Notes under the pieces: generated by a model | The model's input: the letters and a program-made list of their open reading frames with translations, nothing else | Told to the model about the DNA's origin: nothing | Databases searched by the model: none | Shown here: in pieces, positions 27,259 through 37,316 of the stretch | Numbering within the stretch: the first letter of the stretch is position 1 | Layout: each line of letters starts with the position of its first letter | Program-made: the position numbers and the translations under genes | Assembly (NCBI GenBank): GCA_002747055.1 | Contig: PDSQ01000039.1 | Span: forward strand, 1 to 42,451 | Reading direction: 5' to 3' | Source: Gammaproteobacteria bacterium | Lineage (GTDB): Bacteria > Pseudomonadota > Gammaproteobacteria > Pseudomonadales > Oleiphilaceae | Length of the DNA: 42,451 nucleotides

Positions 27259-27311
27259 GCGGGCGAAAACGAAGTAGACGACAATCTGATCAAATCTGAA
27301 AAGGGAAATCT

Positions 27312-28334
27312 ATGGCCATTCGGCATATCACAGTGCATCATGTCAGGCGCCTATCTGAAGATGGCCCCATCGAGCTGGATGAATCCCCGCAAGAGCTGAT
27401 CAACAATGCCGATATCGAAAGTCTGTTCGGGCATTTCAAACGTCTGTTTAACAGCAAACCGGGCAAACAATTTGGCCGGTTCAACGATGACCATGGCAGC
27501 TACCCAGCGGACATCTGGACGCGTGAATTTATCAACCAGAAAATCCCGTTCACTTCCTGGGCCCAAAAATTATCCGGAGAATTCAAGCAACACCTGGAAT
27601 CGCAACCTTCTGAGCTGGATTTCTATATTCTCTATATCGAGGAGCAAGTCGAACAGGGACGACGACTCCATATATTGCTGACTGAAACCGAATCCGGCTT
27701 CGCCTATGCGAACCCACTCGATGTTGAGCCCATTGAATACCTGAATACCACCCGGCTGGAAATAGCGGCTCGGCTGGAAATCGAAGACTGGCTCAGCGAC
27801 ACAGAAAGTGCCAGCTATCTGTGTGTACTTACCGCAAGAACCGCCGCCAAGGCCGGAGAGGCTTTCGCCAGGGCCATTGGCTTTCAAAGTGCAACCAATA
27901 TCGAACAGGATACGGCGACGTTTTTGGATGCGATAGAGCAGTTTTGTGATTATTCCGACGAAAATGCTGGCAAAGTTATCCGCAAGAAAGCCTATAATTT
28001 TTGTGTCGAGCAGCACAAGGCAGGCGAACCCGTCCGCTTTCAGGAGTTATCCGGGGCAGTCGATGAAGAGGCGCCCAATCGCTTTGCAGAGTTTGCCAGA
28101 ACCACGCTGGCAACAGATAACAGAGAGCTGCGCCCTGACTATCGCAAGCTGCGACGGCTGGTCAGGTTCTCCGGCAAGGGTAATGGCATCAGCCTCTCGT
28201 TTTCGTCCGACCTGATCGAGAAATCCATCGTTTACGACAAAGCAGCCAATTCGCTAACTATTAACGATATTCCGAAAACGCTCAAACAACAGCTGAGTCA
28301 GTATTTTGAACAAAAGAAAAAAGATCAGGCTTAA
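27312..28334 (+). CDS. yejK: Nucleoid-associated protein YejK/NdpA
   Basis: 340-residue cytoplasmic protein matching the NdpA family from start to end. It begins IRHITVHHVRR, has FGRFNDDHGSYPADI-like family segments and a late RLVRFSGKGNGISLSFSSDL motif. NdpA binds DNA as part of the nucleoid; its exact role is not settled. AAGGG precedes the ATG. Its stop codon overlaps the trmH stop on the other strand. Confidence 0.9.
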   Translation: MAIRHITVHHVRRLSEDGPIELDESPQELINNADIESLFGHFKRLFNSKPGKQFGRFNDDHGSYPADIWTREFINQKIPFTSWAQKLSGEFKQHLESQPSELDFYILYIEEQVEQGRRLHILLTETESGFAYANPLDVEPIEYLNTTRLEIAARLEIEDWLSDTESASYLCVLTARTAAKAGEAFARAIGFQSATNIEQDTATFLDAIEQFCDYSDENAGKVIRKKAYNFCVEQHKAGEPVRFQELSGAVDEEAPNRFAEFARTTLATDNRELRPDYRKLRRLVRFSGKGNGISLSFSSDLIEKSIVYDKAANSLTINDIPKTLKQQLSQYFEQKKKDQA

Positions 28335-29020
28335 CGGTTGGTATCACGAATACCGGCATACCAGCCAGAGGCGTCGACAATCTCACCCGTTTCATGATCG
28401 ACAGGAGGAAAGGCAAGGCCGTTTTTTTGGCAAAAAGCGGCCACTTTCGGATGCGCCCATTTAAAAAAAGTCTCCCAATATTCAGTTTGTTCCAGCCGAC
28501 AAGACGCATACATACCCAGGTCGGCTCGTTGGCGTTGCGCTTCCGAGAGAATGATCGCCGCCGCGACACTGACATTGAACGACTCCACCATTCCAACCAT
28601 AGGAATAATAATATGCTTATCAGCGAGGTCGGCAGCTGCCTCACTCACGCCTGACTTTTCATTACCAAGCAAAACAACGCAAGGCCCCGTGTAATCAACC
28701 TCTCGATATTGCACAGCCTGATCCGACCAATGAGCCGCAAATACCTGGCAACCACTGGCCTGCAATTCCTGAATGGCGCCTGTCATACTGAGATGCTGGC
28801 GAACTTCGAGCCACTGCTGACTACCCATGGCCGTGCCGCGATAGGGCTGTTGCTGGCCTTTGCTGCGCACCATATGCACACGCATCAAACCAAATGCATC
28901 CGCTGTGCGCACCAGTGCGGCAATATTTCTGGGTTTATGCATTTGATCTGTCAGCAGGCTCAAATCCGGCTGGCGCCGATTCAGCGTTGAAATGAACTTG
29001 TGAAAGCGTTCAGGCGTCAC
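28331..29020 (-). CDS. trmH: tRNA (guanosine(18)-2'-O)-methyltransferase
   Basis: SPOUT methyltransferase of 229 residues adding 2'-O-methyl to G18 in tRNA D-loops. The N-terminal MTPERFHKFISTLNRRQPDL and HKPRNIAALVRTADAFG are typical of TrmH (the Arg in NIAALVRT is the catalytic Arg). LLGNEKSGVS and the knot IIIPMVGMVESFNVSVAAAI form the SAM site. The C-terminal extension separates it from plain SpoU proteins. It converges on yejK with overlapping stops. Confidence 0.93.
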   Translation of the reverse strand: MTPERFHKFISTLNRRQPDLSLLTDQMHKPRNIAALVRTADAFGLMRVHMVRSKGQQQPYRGTAMGSQQWLEVRQHLSMTGAIQELQASGCQVFAAHWSDQAVQYREVDYTGPCVVLLGNEKSGVSEAAADLADKHIIIPMVGMVESFNVSVAAAIILSEAQRQRADLGMYASCRLEQTEYWETFFKWAHPKVAAFCQKNGLAFPPVDHETGEIVDASGWYAGIRDTNR

Positions 29021-29079
29021 CGAAAGCTCCTTGCATTCTCGATTGACTGATTTTTCGTGATGACATTAGCGACGCAACA

Positions 29080-29409
29080 TCAATCAGATTTCAGTGGCGA
29101 CTTTGGAAATGACGCGACCGAGGCACCTTTACCGCCTTTGATTTTGGAGACCCCGGTCTGCTCGACTTCATCGATCCTGATCACCGCCGCCATCGGGATA
29201 AAGGTACGCTTGACACCCTCGAACTCGGCTTTCAGTTTTTCTTCACCAGGGTCGACCAACAATTGTGTACGCTCACCAAACAGCAGATCTTCAACTTCGA
29301 CAAAGCCATACATATCGCTTTGATAAATCTGCGAAGCATAGATCTCAAACACCTCTTCCTGATTGTAATAGATTATTTTATAGGCTTTTTTCGTTGCTTG
29401 ATTGGACAT
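29080..29409 (-). CDS. DUF1820 family protein
   Basis: About 109 residues, of unknown function but well recognised: YKIIYYNQEEVFEIYA, GFVEVEDLLFGE, VDPGEEKLKAEFEGVKRTFIPMAAVIRIDEVE are hallmarks of DUF1820, found in gammaproteobacteria. Probably cytoplasmic. The start is uncertain: ATG 29409 gives the usual family N-terminus, ATG 29421 has AGGA too close, and another frame-open codon exists at 29445. Confidence 0.82.
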   Translation of the reverse strand: MSNQATKKAYKIIYYNQEEVFEIYASQIYQSDMYGFVEVEDLLFGERTQLLVDPGEEKLKAEFEGVKRTFIPMAAVIRIDEVEQTGVSKIKGGKGASVASFPKSPLKSD

Positions 29410-29556
29410 AGCGTGTTTCATTTCCTGATCAGTCTCGGGATACAACGTATGGCACAGATAACGCGTAACCGGCAGATCATACCATAACCTGTCAGGAATT
29501 CATCCAGATGGACAATTATTTCTGGCTAAAAACTAGGCGTATAGCAATATAGTCTC

Positions 29557-29562
29557 TATAAT
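29557..29562 (+). promoter_or_regulatory. Probable -10 element for the miaB operon
   Basis: A perfect TATAAT lies 60 nt before miaB in the divergent DUF1820-miaB gap. The -35 at about 29534 is poor. Confidence 0.45.
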
Positions 29563-29621
29563 GCGCGGCTGTTTGATCCGTCAATTCATTATCACGCTCG
29601 AGAAGGTAATCAGTACTCACC

Positions 29622-30962
29622 ATGACCAAAAAGCTGTTCATTAAAACGCACGGTTGCCAGATGAACGAATACGATTCATCGCGAATCGCGGATCTGCTTA
29701 AACTGAGTCACCACGTCGAAATAACCAATCAGGCCGAAGATGCCGATATTCTGTTGCTTAACACCTGTTCGATCCGTGAAAAAGCGCAAGAAAAGGTATT
29801 TCACCAACTGGGGCGATGGCAAAAACTCAAAGAAGCCAAGCCTGGATTAAAGATTGGCGTCGGCGGCTGTGTCGCCAGTCAGGAAGGCGAGGGAATCAGG
29901 GCACGGGCGCCTTATGTCGATATCATTTTTGGCCCGCAGACACTGCACCGACTGCCAGAAATGATCAAAGAATCAACTATCAATGGTGTCAGTGTCGTCG
30001 ATGTCAGTTTTCCGGAAATAGAAAAATTCGACCGTCTCCCGGCCCCAGGTGTGCAAGGGCCTTCCGCCTTCGTTTCGATCATGGAAGGGTGCAGCAAATA
30101 CTGCACATTTTGCGTTGTGCCCTATACCCGCGGCGAAGAAGTCAGCAGGCCGTTCGATGATGTTATGGCCGAAGTCGTTCATCTGGCATCGGAAGGCGTC
30201 AGAGAAGTGAACCTGCTCGGCCAAAACGTGAACGCCTACCGCGGCGAAACTGATGATGGCGATGTGGCGGATCTGGCTGAATTAATCACCTTTATCGCTG
30301 ACATCGACGGCATCGACCGAATACGCTTTACCACATCGCATCCAGTCGAGTTCAGCGATGCGTTGATCGATGTCTATGCGCAAGTACCTGAATTGGTCAG
30401 CCACCTCCATTTACCGGTACAAAGTGGTTCAGACCGGATTCTCGCCCAGATGAAGCGAGGTCATACCGTGCTCGAATACAAATCCAAAATTCGTCGATTG
30501 CGAAAAATCCGCCCTGATCTGGCCATGTCGTCAGACTTTATCATTGGTTTTCCAGGCGAAACCGATCAGGACTTTGCGGCAACCATGAAGCTGATCGATG
30601 CCATCGGCTTCGATATGTCGTTCAGCTTTGTCTACAGTGCCCGACCCGGCACACCCGCTGCCGACTTACCGGATGACACCGATAACGAAACCAAAAAACA
30701 CCGGTTGCGTATTCTTCAGAATAGAATCAATCAAAATGCCCAGTCGATCAGCCGAAAAATGGTTGGCTCGCAACAGCGAATTCTGGTTACCGGTTATTCC
30801 AAGAAAGATCCTGGCCAATATCAAGGTAGAACAGAAAACAACCGTGTCGTGAATTTCAACGTGGATGACCCAAATCTGATTGGTCATTTCGTGGATGTCG
30901 CCATCGTCCAGGCGTTACCCAATTCCCTGCGTGGTGAACGGGTCGATAACCAAAAATACTGA
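29622..30962 (+). CDS. miaB: tRNA-2-methylthio-N6-dimethylallyladenosine synthase MiaB
   Basis: Radical-SAM methylthiotransferase modifying A37 of tRNAs reading U-starting codons, 446 residues. The N-terminal UPF0004 domain supplies the auxiliary cluster cysteines Cys12, Cys49 and Cys83. The radical-SAM motif CSKYCTFC provides Cys157, Cys161 and Cys164. A C-terminal TRAM domain (about 380-442) binds tRNA. It starts the miaB-phoH-ybeY-lnt operon; phoH follows after 16 nt. Confidence 0.96.
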   Translation: MTKKLFIKTHGCQMNEYDSSRIADLLKLSHHVEITNQAEDADILLLNTCSIREKAQEKVFHQLGRWQKLKEAKPGLKIGVGGCVASQEGEGIRARAPYVDIIFGPQTLHRLPEMIKESTINGVSVVDVSFPEIEKFDRLPAPGVQGPSAFVSIMEGCSKYCTFCVVPYTRGEEVSRPFDDVMAEVVHLASEGVREVNLLGQNVNAYRGETDDGDVADLAELITFIADIDGIDRIRFTTSHPVEFSDALIDVYAQVPELVSHLHLPVQSGSDRILAQMKRGHTVLEYKSKIRRLRKIRPDLAMSSDFIIGFPGETDQDFAATMKLIDAIGFDMSFSFVYSARPGTPAADLPDDTDNETKKHRLRILQNRINQNAQSISRKMVGSQQRILVTGYSKKDPGQYQGRTENNRVVNFNVDDPNLIGHFVDVAIVQALPNSLRGERVDNQKY

Positions 30963-30978
30963 CAGCGATACAATACCA

Positions 30979-31983
30979 ATGACCATGCCACCGGATACAA
31001 AGCAACCAGTTAAAAAGATGACTCGACACCATTTATTTGAACCATTCGACAGCCAGCGGCTGTTGTCGCTTTGTGGCTCCTGTGACGCTCACGTTAAACA
31101 TATCGAGTCACGACTGGGAGTCAGTATTTCCTATCGCGGAAACCGGTTTACCGTCACGGGTGAAGAAAAAAATGTCCAGCTGACGCTGGAGCTGCTAAAG
31201 CACCTCTATCGGGAAACGGGTGCCGATATCGAGATCACCCCGGAACTGGTTCATTTGTTCATTCAGGAAACCGGCGTCGCCAGCGAATTGACCCATGCCA
31301 AGATAGAAAACAACGTTCGTCCCGTTACCACTCCCAAGTTACAAGTCAAGCCCCGAGGAGGTAACCAGACCGATTATGTCCAGGCGATTCGCAACCACGA
31401 CATCAACTTCGGTATCGGCCCGGCCGGTACAGGCAAGACCTACCTTGCGGTGGCTTGTGCCGTTGAAGCATTGACCCGGGAAGATGTGCAACGAATACTT
31501 CTGGTACGACCGGCGGTTGAGGCAGGTGAGAAGCTCGGCTTTCTGCCCGGTGACCTGGCTCAAAAAGTCGATCCCTACCTGCGTCCACTTTACGATGCGC
31601 TGTACGAAATGATCGGCGTCGATCAGGTCGCTCGCCTGATCGAGCGCAACGTGATCGAAATCGCGCCGCTGGCTTTTATGCGCGGCCGAACCCTGAACCG
31701 CTCCTTCATTATTCTCGACGAAAGCCAGAACACCACAAAAGAACAAATGAAAATGTTTCTTACCCGTATCGGCTTTGGCTCTACCGCCGTTATTACTGGC
31801 GATTTAACCCAGATAGACCTGGCAAACAACGCGCTTTCCGGCCTGGTTCACGGCAAGAAGGTGCTCAATAACGTGCCCGGCATCCACTTTACCGAATTTA
31901 CGGCAAGGGATGTCGTTCGCCACCCGCTCGTGCAACGAATCGTCGAGGCGTACGATAAGTTCGAGCCTGCCCAGGACAACTGA
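30979..31983 (+). CDS. ybeZ: PhoH-like ATPase (YbeZ)
   Basis: 334-residue P-loop ATPase. An N-terminal KH-like region (LGVSISYRGNRFTVTG) precedes the PhoH core with Walker A GPAGTGKT (147-154) and Walker B FIILDESQN. Often paired with the YbeY nuclease, as here, and implicated in rRNA processing. The ATG at 30979 is preferred because the open frame upstream overlaps miaB. A second ATG at 31018 is possible, and neither has a strong ribosome site, so it may be translated by coupling to miaB. Confidence 0.9.
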   Translation: MTMPPDTKQPVKKMTRHHLFEPFDSQRLLSLCGSCDAHVKHIESRLGVSISYRGNRFTVTGEEKNVQLTLELLKHLYRETGADIEITPELVHLFIQETGVASELTHAKIENNVRPVTTPKLQVKPRGGNQTDYVQAIRNHDINFGIGPAGTGKTYLAVACAVEALTREDVQRILLVRPAVEAGEKLGFLPGDLAQKVDPYLRPLYDALYEMIGVDQVARLIERNVIEIAPLAFMRGRTLNRSFIILDESQNTTKEQMKMFLTRIGFGSTAVITGDLTQIDLANNALSGLVHGKKVLNNVPGIHFTEFTARDVVRHPLVQRIVEAYDKFEPAQDN

Positions 31984-32031
31984 TTCTGAAAAAACCGACA
32001 AAAACCCAAACAAACAGGCCACTCATCGATT

Positions 32032-32499
32032 ATGCCATTACATATTGATCTGCAACACTCTCACCTGGCCAAGGCACACCCGGACAGAGACAGGCTGGAG
32101 CTGTGGGCCAATGCCGCTTGCAGAAAAACCAATGGCGACTGGGAGGTCACCATACGAATTGTCGATGTTGCAGAAATCACTCAGCTCAATTCAAATTACC
32201 GCCAAAAGCAGGCACCGACCAATGTGTTGTCTTTTCCCTTTGAAGCACCACCCGAAGTAGAAATATTTCTACTGGGTGATTTGGTTATCTGTGCTGAAAT
32301 CGTCGAGAAAGAAGCGTTGCAGCAGGGCAAAACCCTTGAAGCTCATTGGGCTCATATGGTGATTCATGGCATGCTCCACCTGCAAGGCTTTGACCATATT
32401 CATGATAGCGAAGCCGAAGTTATGGAACGGTTGGAAACCACCATTCTGAATCGGTTGGGCTACCCCGACCCTTACCATACTGGGGAAACCCTGTCGTGA
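32032..32499 (+). CDS. ybeY: Endoribonuclease YbeY
   Basis: Zinc-dependent single-strand endoribonuclease for 16S rRNA 3'-end maturation and ribosome quality control, 155 residues. The metal motif [11 protein letters not shown] puts ligands at His112, His116 and His122. TNVLSFPFE, the central family motif, is intact. It ends in a GTGA overlap with lnt. The usual gammaproteobacterial corC/ybeX gene is missing between them. Confidence 0.95.
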   Translation: MPLHIDLQHSHLAKAHPDRDRLELWANAACRKTNGDWEVTIRIVDVAEITQLNSNYRQKQAPTNVLSFPFEAPPEVEIFLLGDLVICAEIVEKEALQQGKTLEAHWAHMVIHGMLHLQGFDHIHDSEAEVMERLETTILNRLGYPDPYHTGETLS

Positions 32500-33983
32500 G
32501 AAAAATCTCCCTTCTCTTGCTCGCTTGCGTCGCTGGCACACTACAGACCCTCACCTACGCGCCATTCGATTATTGGCCATTGGGTATTCTCTCGGCGCTT
32601 GTCATTTATGCAGTGGTACGAAAAGGCTCAAAACGCGATGCACTCTTGACGGGTTGGCTCTACGGACTCGGCATCTACGGCAGTGGCGCATCCTGGATCT
32701 ATGTCAGTATCCATGACTATGGCTACACTTCAGCCGGTCTGGCAGCCATTGTGACCTTTTTGTTTGTCGCCTTTCTGGCCTTGTTCCAGGTTTTACAATT
32801 GTATTTATACAAGCACGCAGAAACCAACCAGATACGCTTCAATGTCTTGCTCTTCGCCAGTATCTGGATTTTAATCGATTGGTTCCGCTCTTGGTTTCTG
32901 ACCGGATTCCCATGGCTTTATCTGGGTTACGGCCTGACTGACTCACCAATTTCATGGCTGGCCCCGATCGGCGGTGTTCATCTGGTTACCTTTGTCGCTG
33001 TGCTTACCGGCTGCACGCTGTTCACCATTGTCACGGCCCGACAGCACAAGCACAGAATAACCTTGTTTGTCCCGGTCGCTTTATTGTGGCTGCTCACGCC
33101 TTTGAACCATTTCTCCTGGACTAACCTGGATACCGATCACCCGGTCACGGTCTCGATCGTTCAGGGTAACATCGATCAACTGATAAAATGGGCTCCCAGT
33201 TATCGACTCTATAGCATAGAAACCTATGCGCAACTCAGTGATCGACACTGGGAATCCAGCGACATCCTGCTCTGGCCGGAAACCGCCATTCCGCTTTTTC
33301 AAGACACCGCTAAAATCGTGACCGACGAACTCGCTAAAAAAGCCTCGCAAACCAATACCACTCTGATCACCGGCATTCCCTATCGGGAACCAACCGCCAA
33401 CGCAGACGAACAACCGATCTATCACAACAGTATTACCAGCTTGGGTAACGGAACTGGCTTTTACCACAAACAAAAACTGGTACCATTTGGCGAATATGTG
33501 CCATTGGAAGCGATGTTACGCGGTCTCTTTGGCTTTCTCGATTTACCCATGTCGGGCTTTACACCCGGGCCACCAGCCCAAAACGGCTTGACTGCAGGTA
33601 AGCTTCATATCGCACCGTTTATTTGCTATGAAATTGTCTACCCCGATTTTGTCGCCAACTCGGCAAAACAGAACGGGATGCTACTGACAATCAGTAACGA
33701 TGCCTGGTTTGGCAAATCTATCGCCCCCCTGCAACATCTGGAAATCGCTCAGATGCGATCACTGGAAACCGGGCGATACACCCTGCGCGGCACCAATAAC
33801 GGCATTTCTGCGATCATCAACCACCACGGAAAAATCATCAAACGAAGTGATCAGTTTATTGCAGCTACTCTCACCGGAACGGTTTATGCTGCATCGAATG
33901 CGACACCATTTATGATTACCGGATCCTGGCCTGTCGTAATATTTTCTGTTGGGCTGTTGGTTTTGGCTGTCTTTCGGCGATAA
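32496..33983 (+). CDS. lnt: Apolipoprotein N-acyltransferase
   Basis: Adds the third acyl chain to lipoproteins in the inner membrane. 495 residues: about seven hydrophobic helices in the N-terminal half, a periplasmic nitrilase-like domain with the catalytic triad Glu262 (WPETAIP), Lys327 ([11 protein letters not shown]) and Cys377 ([10 protein letters not shown]), and a final membrane helix. Start is a GTG overlapping the ybeY stop. It supports the lipoproteins in this window (LptE and the MCE lipoprotein). Confidence 0.94.
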   Translation: MRKISLLLLACVAGTLQTLTYAPFDYWPLGILSALVIYAVVRKGSKRDALLTGWLYGLGIYGSGASWIYVSIHDYGYTSAGLAAIVTFLFVAFLALFQVLQLYLYKHAETNQIRFNVLLFASIWILIDWFRSWFLTGFPWLYLGYGLTDSPISWLAPIGGVHLVTFVAVLTGCTLFTIVTARQHKHRITLFVPVALLWLLTPLNHFSWTNLDTDHPVTVSIVQGNIDQLIKWAPSYRLYSIETYAQLSDRHWESSDILLWPETAIPLFQDTAKIVTDELAKKASQTNTTLITGIPYREPTANADEQPIYHNSITSLGNGTGFYHKQKLVPFGEYVPLEAMLRGLFGFLDLPMSGFTPGPPAQNGLTAGKLHIAPFICYEIVYPDFVANSAKQNGMLLTISNDAWFGKSIAPLQHLEIAQMRSLETGRYTLRGTNNGISAIINHHGKIIKRSDQFIAATLTGTVYAASNATPFMITGSWPVVIFSVGLLVLAVFRR

Positions 33984-34017
33984 CCTACCTGGCTAAAAAT
34001 GATAAAACTCAATTGCC

Positions 34018-34034
34018 AAATGCGCTGCATTTTT
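34018..34034 (+). terminator. Rho-independent terminator after lnt
   Basis: A 6-bp stem AAATGC/GCATTT (34018-34023 with 34027-34032) runs into TT. A wider 9-bp repeat CTAAAAATG (33993-34001) / CATTTTTAG (34028-34036) shares the right arm, so two exclusive foldings are possible. Confidence 0.55.
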
Positions 34035-34096
34035 AGTAGAACTGATTTTTTTTGCCTATTATTATATGAATCCTGTCGCACACTTTTTGGTTAACT

Positions 34097-37000
34097 ATGA
34101 CACACAGCGTTATCACGAAGCTGCTAACCCGTATCGGGGCGAAAAAGATTATTGTTTTTACTATCGTACTTTCGACTATTTTTTCGGTCGCATTGTTGTT
34201 TTATGGCGCATCGTTGTCAAAGGCGATACGTCAATCAGACGCTATCTGGCAAACCTATACTCGAGAGGCAACACAGTCACAAATCTTACTCAACCAGATT
34301 TATCAAGAATTGGGCTACGGGGGATTCATTCATAATTTTAAAAACTTGTTGCTAAGGCAGGACACCAGCTTGATTCTGCTTATCGAAAACAACCTGACCA
34401 ATCTGAAGCGATACCTGAAAGCCTACCGAAGTCACCTTGAAAAAGGATCCGAACCTGACCAAGCACTGACACAAATTGTCCAGGTAATAAACAGCTATGA
34501 AACCAAATACAGACAGATTAAACCCTCGATTGGTTCATCCTGGCTGTCTGCCGAACAGATCGATCAAAAAGTCAAGATCGATGACCAGCCGGCATTGCGC
34601 GCATTTAACGTACTCAACCAATTTGCGCTCCTGGAACAAAACAACAAAGAACGAGAAGCCAAAGAGGCGATGACGTCGCATCTCGACCAACTCAACCTTG
34701 GCTGGATATTTGTCGTACTGTTTTTTATTTACACCGCTATCATTGCCTTTACCCTGTTCGGCCTGAATCAGGTATTCCGATCGCTCAAAGTATCACGTGA
34801 ACTGCAGGAAAGTCTATTTAGCAGTCTTCCTGACTCCGTTCTTATCGTCGACGATACCTTGGGCACGATAACCAAAGCCAACGTCCAGGCATCATACTTC
34901 TCCGGCTACGCTATGAATGAACTTATTGGAATGAAGCTGGAAGACCTGGTTCCGAAAAAAATACGCAACCGTCAATCCACGCATAGGAACACTCTCTTTG
35001 ACAAGCGCGAGTCACGTCCTTACGACAGAATGGAACACTTGTTTGTTCTTACCAAAAGCAATGAAGAAATTCCCGTCGATATTACCATTAGTTACGCAAA
35101 CCAATTAGATGGCAAGGTTGCGATACTCAATATAAGAGATGTCAGGGAAGAAAAGCGGATCCATGACGAGCTACTGGAACGAGAATCCATGTTAAACCAG
35201 TCGCAAGCCGTATCAAAGGTTGGATGCTGGAAATGGGAACTGACTTCGGGTCGACTGTTACTGTCTGAGGAAGGGAAACGGATCTATGATTTTCAAACCC
35301 AGGAAAACATTTTTACGCATGCCCAACTCAGCCAGAAAATCCCCCCCCAGGAAAGAGAAATGGTGGCCAATGCGATTAACGAGTCGATACTGTTCGAAAA
35401 ACCTTATCATGTCCTGCACCACCTGGAATCCGGCTCGGGTCAATCGATCATTGTCGAACAATTTGGCGAACTGACTAAAGACGAAAACGGCAAAGTGACT
35501 GCCATGCTCGGTATAGTCAGAGACGTAACCCAACATAAGCAAAACGAATATGTGTTGAAGCTGGCAAACAACGTATTCAATCACTCCGCTCAAGCCATAG
35601 TGGTCACCGATGCAGAAAGAAGAATTCTCAGCGTCAATCCGGCATTCGAGACAATCACTCACTATAAAGAAAAGGAGATTGTAGGCAAAAATGCGGATCA
35701 GTTCATGAAATCCGATAAACACACGAACGACTTTTACGACGATTTAAAGGCGATGTTGGAGGCAACGGACCTTTGGAAAGGCGAACTCTGGGACAAACGA
35801 AAAACAGGCGAAGTATTTCCGGCTCAACATACCATTTCCGCTGTTCGTAACGAAAATGGAGAAATCATCCAGTATATCGACCTGTTCAATGACATTACCG
35901 AAAGGAAAAAGCAGGAAGACTATATCAACAATCTCGCCCACTACGACCAGCTCACCGGGCTACCGAATCGAGCCCTCTTTATGGACAGATTAAAACAGTC
36001 GATGTTGCGGGCCAAGCGAAAGAATAATCGAATCGGTCTTATGTTTATCGATTTAGATCGATTCAAATATGTCAATGACACACTGGGGCACGAGGCAGGT
36101 GACCAATTACTCTCTATTATCGCCCAAAGACTCCAGAAAACAGTCAGAGCGCAAGACACCGTATCCAGACTGGGCGGTGATGAATTTACCATTATTCTGG
36201 ACGAAATTGCCAACAGCCAAAACAGTCAGTTAGTCGCCAAAAAAATAATCGAACAGGTCTGCCTGCCGATCGACATCAAGGGGCACGAAGTGGTAGTCGG
36301 AGCCAGCATCGGTATCAGCACTTTTCCCGATCACGGGGAACAAGAAGACATTTTGATCAAATGTGCCGATACAGCCATGTATCACGCCAAAGAAAATGGT
36401 CGGAATCAAAGCAAAGTCTTTGATTTGTCGATGTCAGGGGTTACCTCGGAAAAATTTCATCTGGAACGGCAGCTTCGCAAAGCGATCGATGAGCAAGAGT
36501 TTGAGCTTTATTTTCAGCCTCAGATCAACATCACCAAAGAAATCGTCTGCGGTTGTGAAGGACTGATTCGCTGGAACCATCCTGGCCGCGGCGTCATTGG
36601 CCCGATGGAATTTATTCCACTGGCGGAAGAGACGGGGCTGATCGTGCCGCTGGGAGAGTGGGTATTGAAGAATTCGATAATGCGTGCAACGCAGTGGAAA
36701 AAACAAGGTATCGACTTTCTGTCGATCGGAGTCAACGTATCGAGCAAGCAATTGTCTACTGCCAACTTTGCTGAACAAGTTCAAAAACTTATCGAGTTTA
36801 CTCAGTTTGACCCCTGCCAACTCGAGCTGGAAATAACCGAAAGTGCCGTTATGGAAAACCCGGCTCTGGTCACCGCCGAACTCAATCAAGTCAGAGAGTT
36901 TGGCGTCAACATTTCGCTTGATGATTTTGGCACAGGTTATTCATCGCTGAGTTACCTTAAAAAACTACCGGTAACCAAAGTCAAAATAGACCGTTCTTTT

Positions 37001-37237
37001 GTTCGGGACATCAATATCGACAAGGATGACGAAGAGATCGTAAAGGCAATTATCGCGATGAGTAAAACACTTGGCCTGAAAGTAATCGCAGAAGGGGTGG
37101 AAACCAAAGACCATATCGACTTTATTCGGCGAGCCGACTGTGAGCGCGCACAAGGCTACTATTACAGCCGACCACTTCCCGAAGCGGAATTTTTACAGTT
37201 TGTCAGAGAATTTAACAAAATCAACCAAAAACTTTAG
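34097..37237 (+). CDS. Membrane PAS/GGDEF/EAL cyclic-di-GMP signalling protein
   Basis: 1046 residues. One membrane helix (about 18-38), a helical periplasmic sensor (about 40-200) and a second helix (about 201-224) lead to three PAS domains (about 237-350, 360-475, 485-605). A GGDEF domain follows with an intact GGDEF at 693-697, RAQD inhibitory site 9 residues before it, then an EAL domain with EGL at 821-823. The EAL metal and substrate residues appear intact (VNVSS, LEITES, LDDFGTG, KIDRSF, AEGVET). It could therefore both make and break c-di-GMP. The sensed signal is not identifiable. Transcribed alone after the lnt terminator, with an AT-rich promoter region. Confidence 0.92.
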   Translation: MTHSVITKLLTRIGAKKIIVFTIVLSTIFSVALLFYGASLSKAIRQSDAIWQTYTREATQSQILLNQIYQELGYGGFIHNFKNLLLRQDTSLILLIENNLTNLKRYLKAYRSHLEKGSEPDQALTQIVQVINSYETKYRQIKPSIGSSWLSAEQIDQKVKIDDQPALRAFNVLNQFALLEQNNKEREAKEAMTSHLDQLNLGWIFVVLFFIYTAIIAFTLFGLNQVFRSLKVSRELQESLFSSLPDSVLIVDDTLGTITKANVQASYFSGYAMNELIGMKLEDLVPKKIRNRQSTHRNTLFDKRESRPYDRMEHLFVLTKSNEEIPVDITISYANQLDGKVAILNIRDVREEKRIHDELLERESMLNQSQAVSKVGCWKWELTSGRLLLSEEGKRIYDFQTQENIFTHAQLSQKIPPQEREMVANAINESILFEKPYHVLHHLESGSGQSIIVEQFGELTKDENGKVTAMLGIVRDVTQHKQNEYVLKLANNVFNHSAQAIVVTDAERRILSVNPAFETITHYKEKEIVGKNADQFMKSDKHTNDFYDDLKAMLEATDLWKGELWDKRKTGEVFPAQHTISAVRNENGEIIQYIDLFNDITERKKQEDYINNLAHYDQLTGLPNRALFMDRLKQSMLRAKRKNNRIGLMFIDLDRFKYVNDTLGHEAGDQLLSIIAQRLQKTVRAQDTVSRLGGDEFTIILDEIANSQNSQLVAKKIIEQVCLPIDIKGHEVVVGASIGISTFPDHGEQEDILIKCADTAMYHAKENGRNQSKVFDLSMSGVTSEKFHLERQLRKAIDEQEFELYFQPQINITKEIVCGCEGLIRWNHPGRGVIGPMEFIPLAEETGLIVPLGEWVLKNSIMRATQWKKQGIDFLSIGVNVSSKQLSTANFAEQVQKLIEFTQFDPCQLELEITESAVMENPALVTAELNQVREFGVNISLDDFGTGYSSLSYLKKLPVTKVKIDRSFVRDINIDKDDEEIVKAIIAMSKTLGLKVIAEGVETKDHIDFIRRADCERAQGYYYSRPLPEAEFLQFVREFNKINQKL

Positions 37238-37316
37238 GCCCTTGCTTTAAACTTTAAAACCCGGCCAAGCCTGAGACGCGGCACTTGTCGTCAAGTGTAA
37301 CTGTCAACCTTAGCGC

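Noticed and set aside
37282..37297. Hairpin CACTTG/CAAGTG between the GGDEF/EAL gene and the zinc-ribbon gene
   Set aside because: Six bp with no U-tract; too weak to call a terminator.
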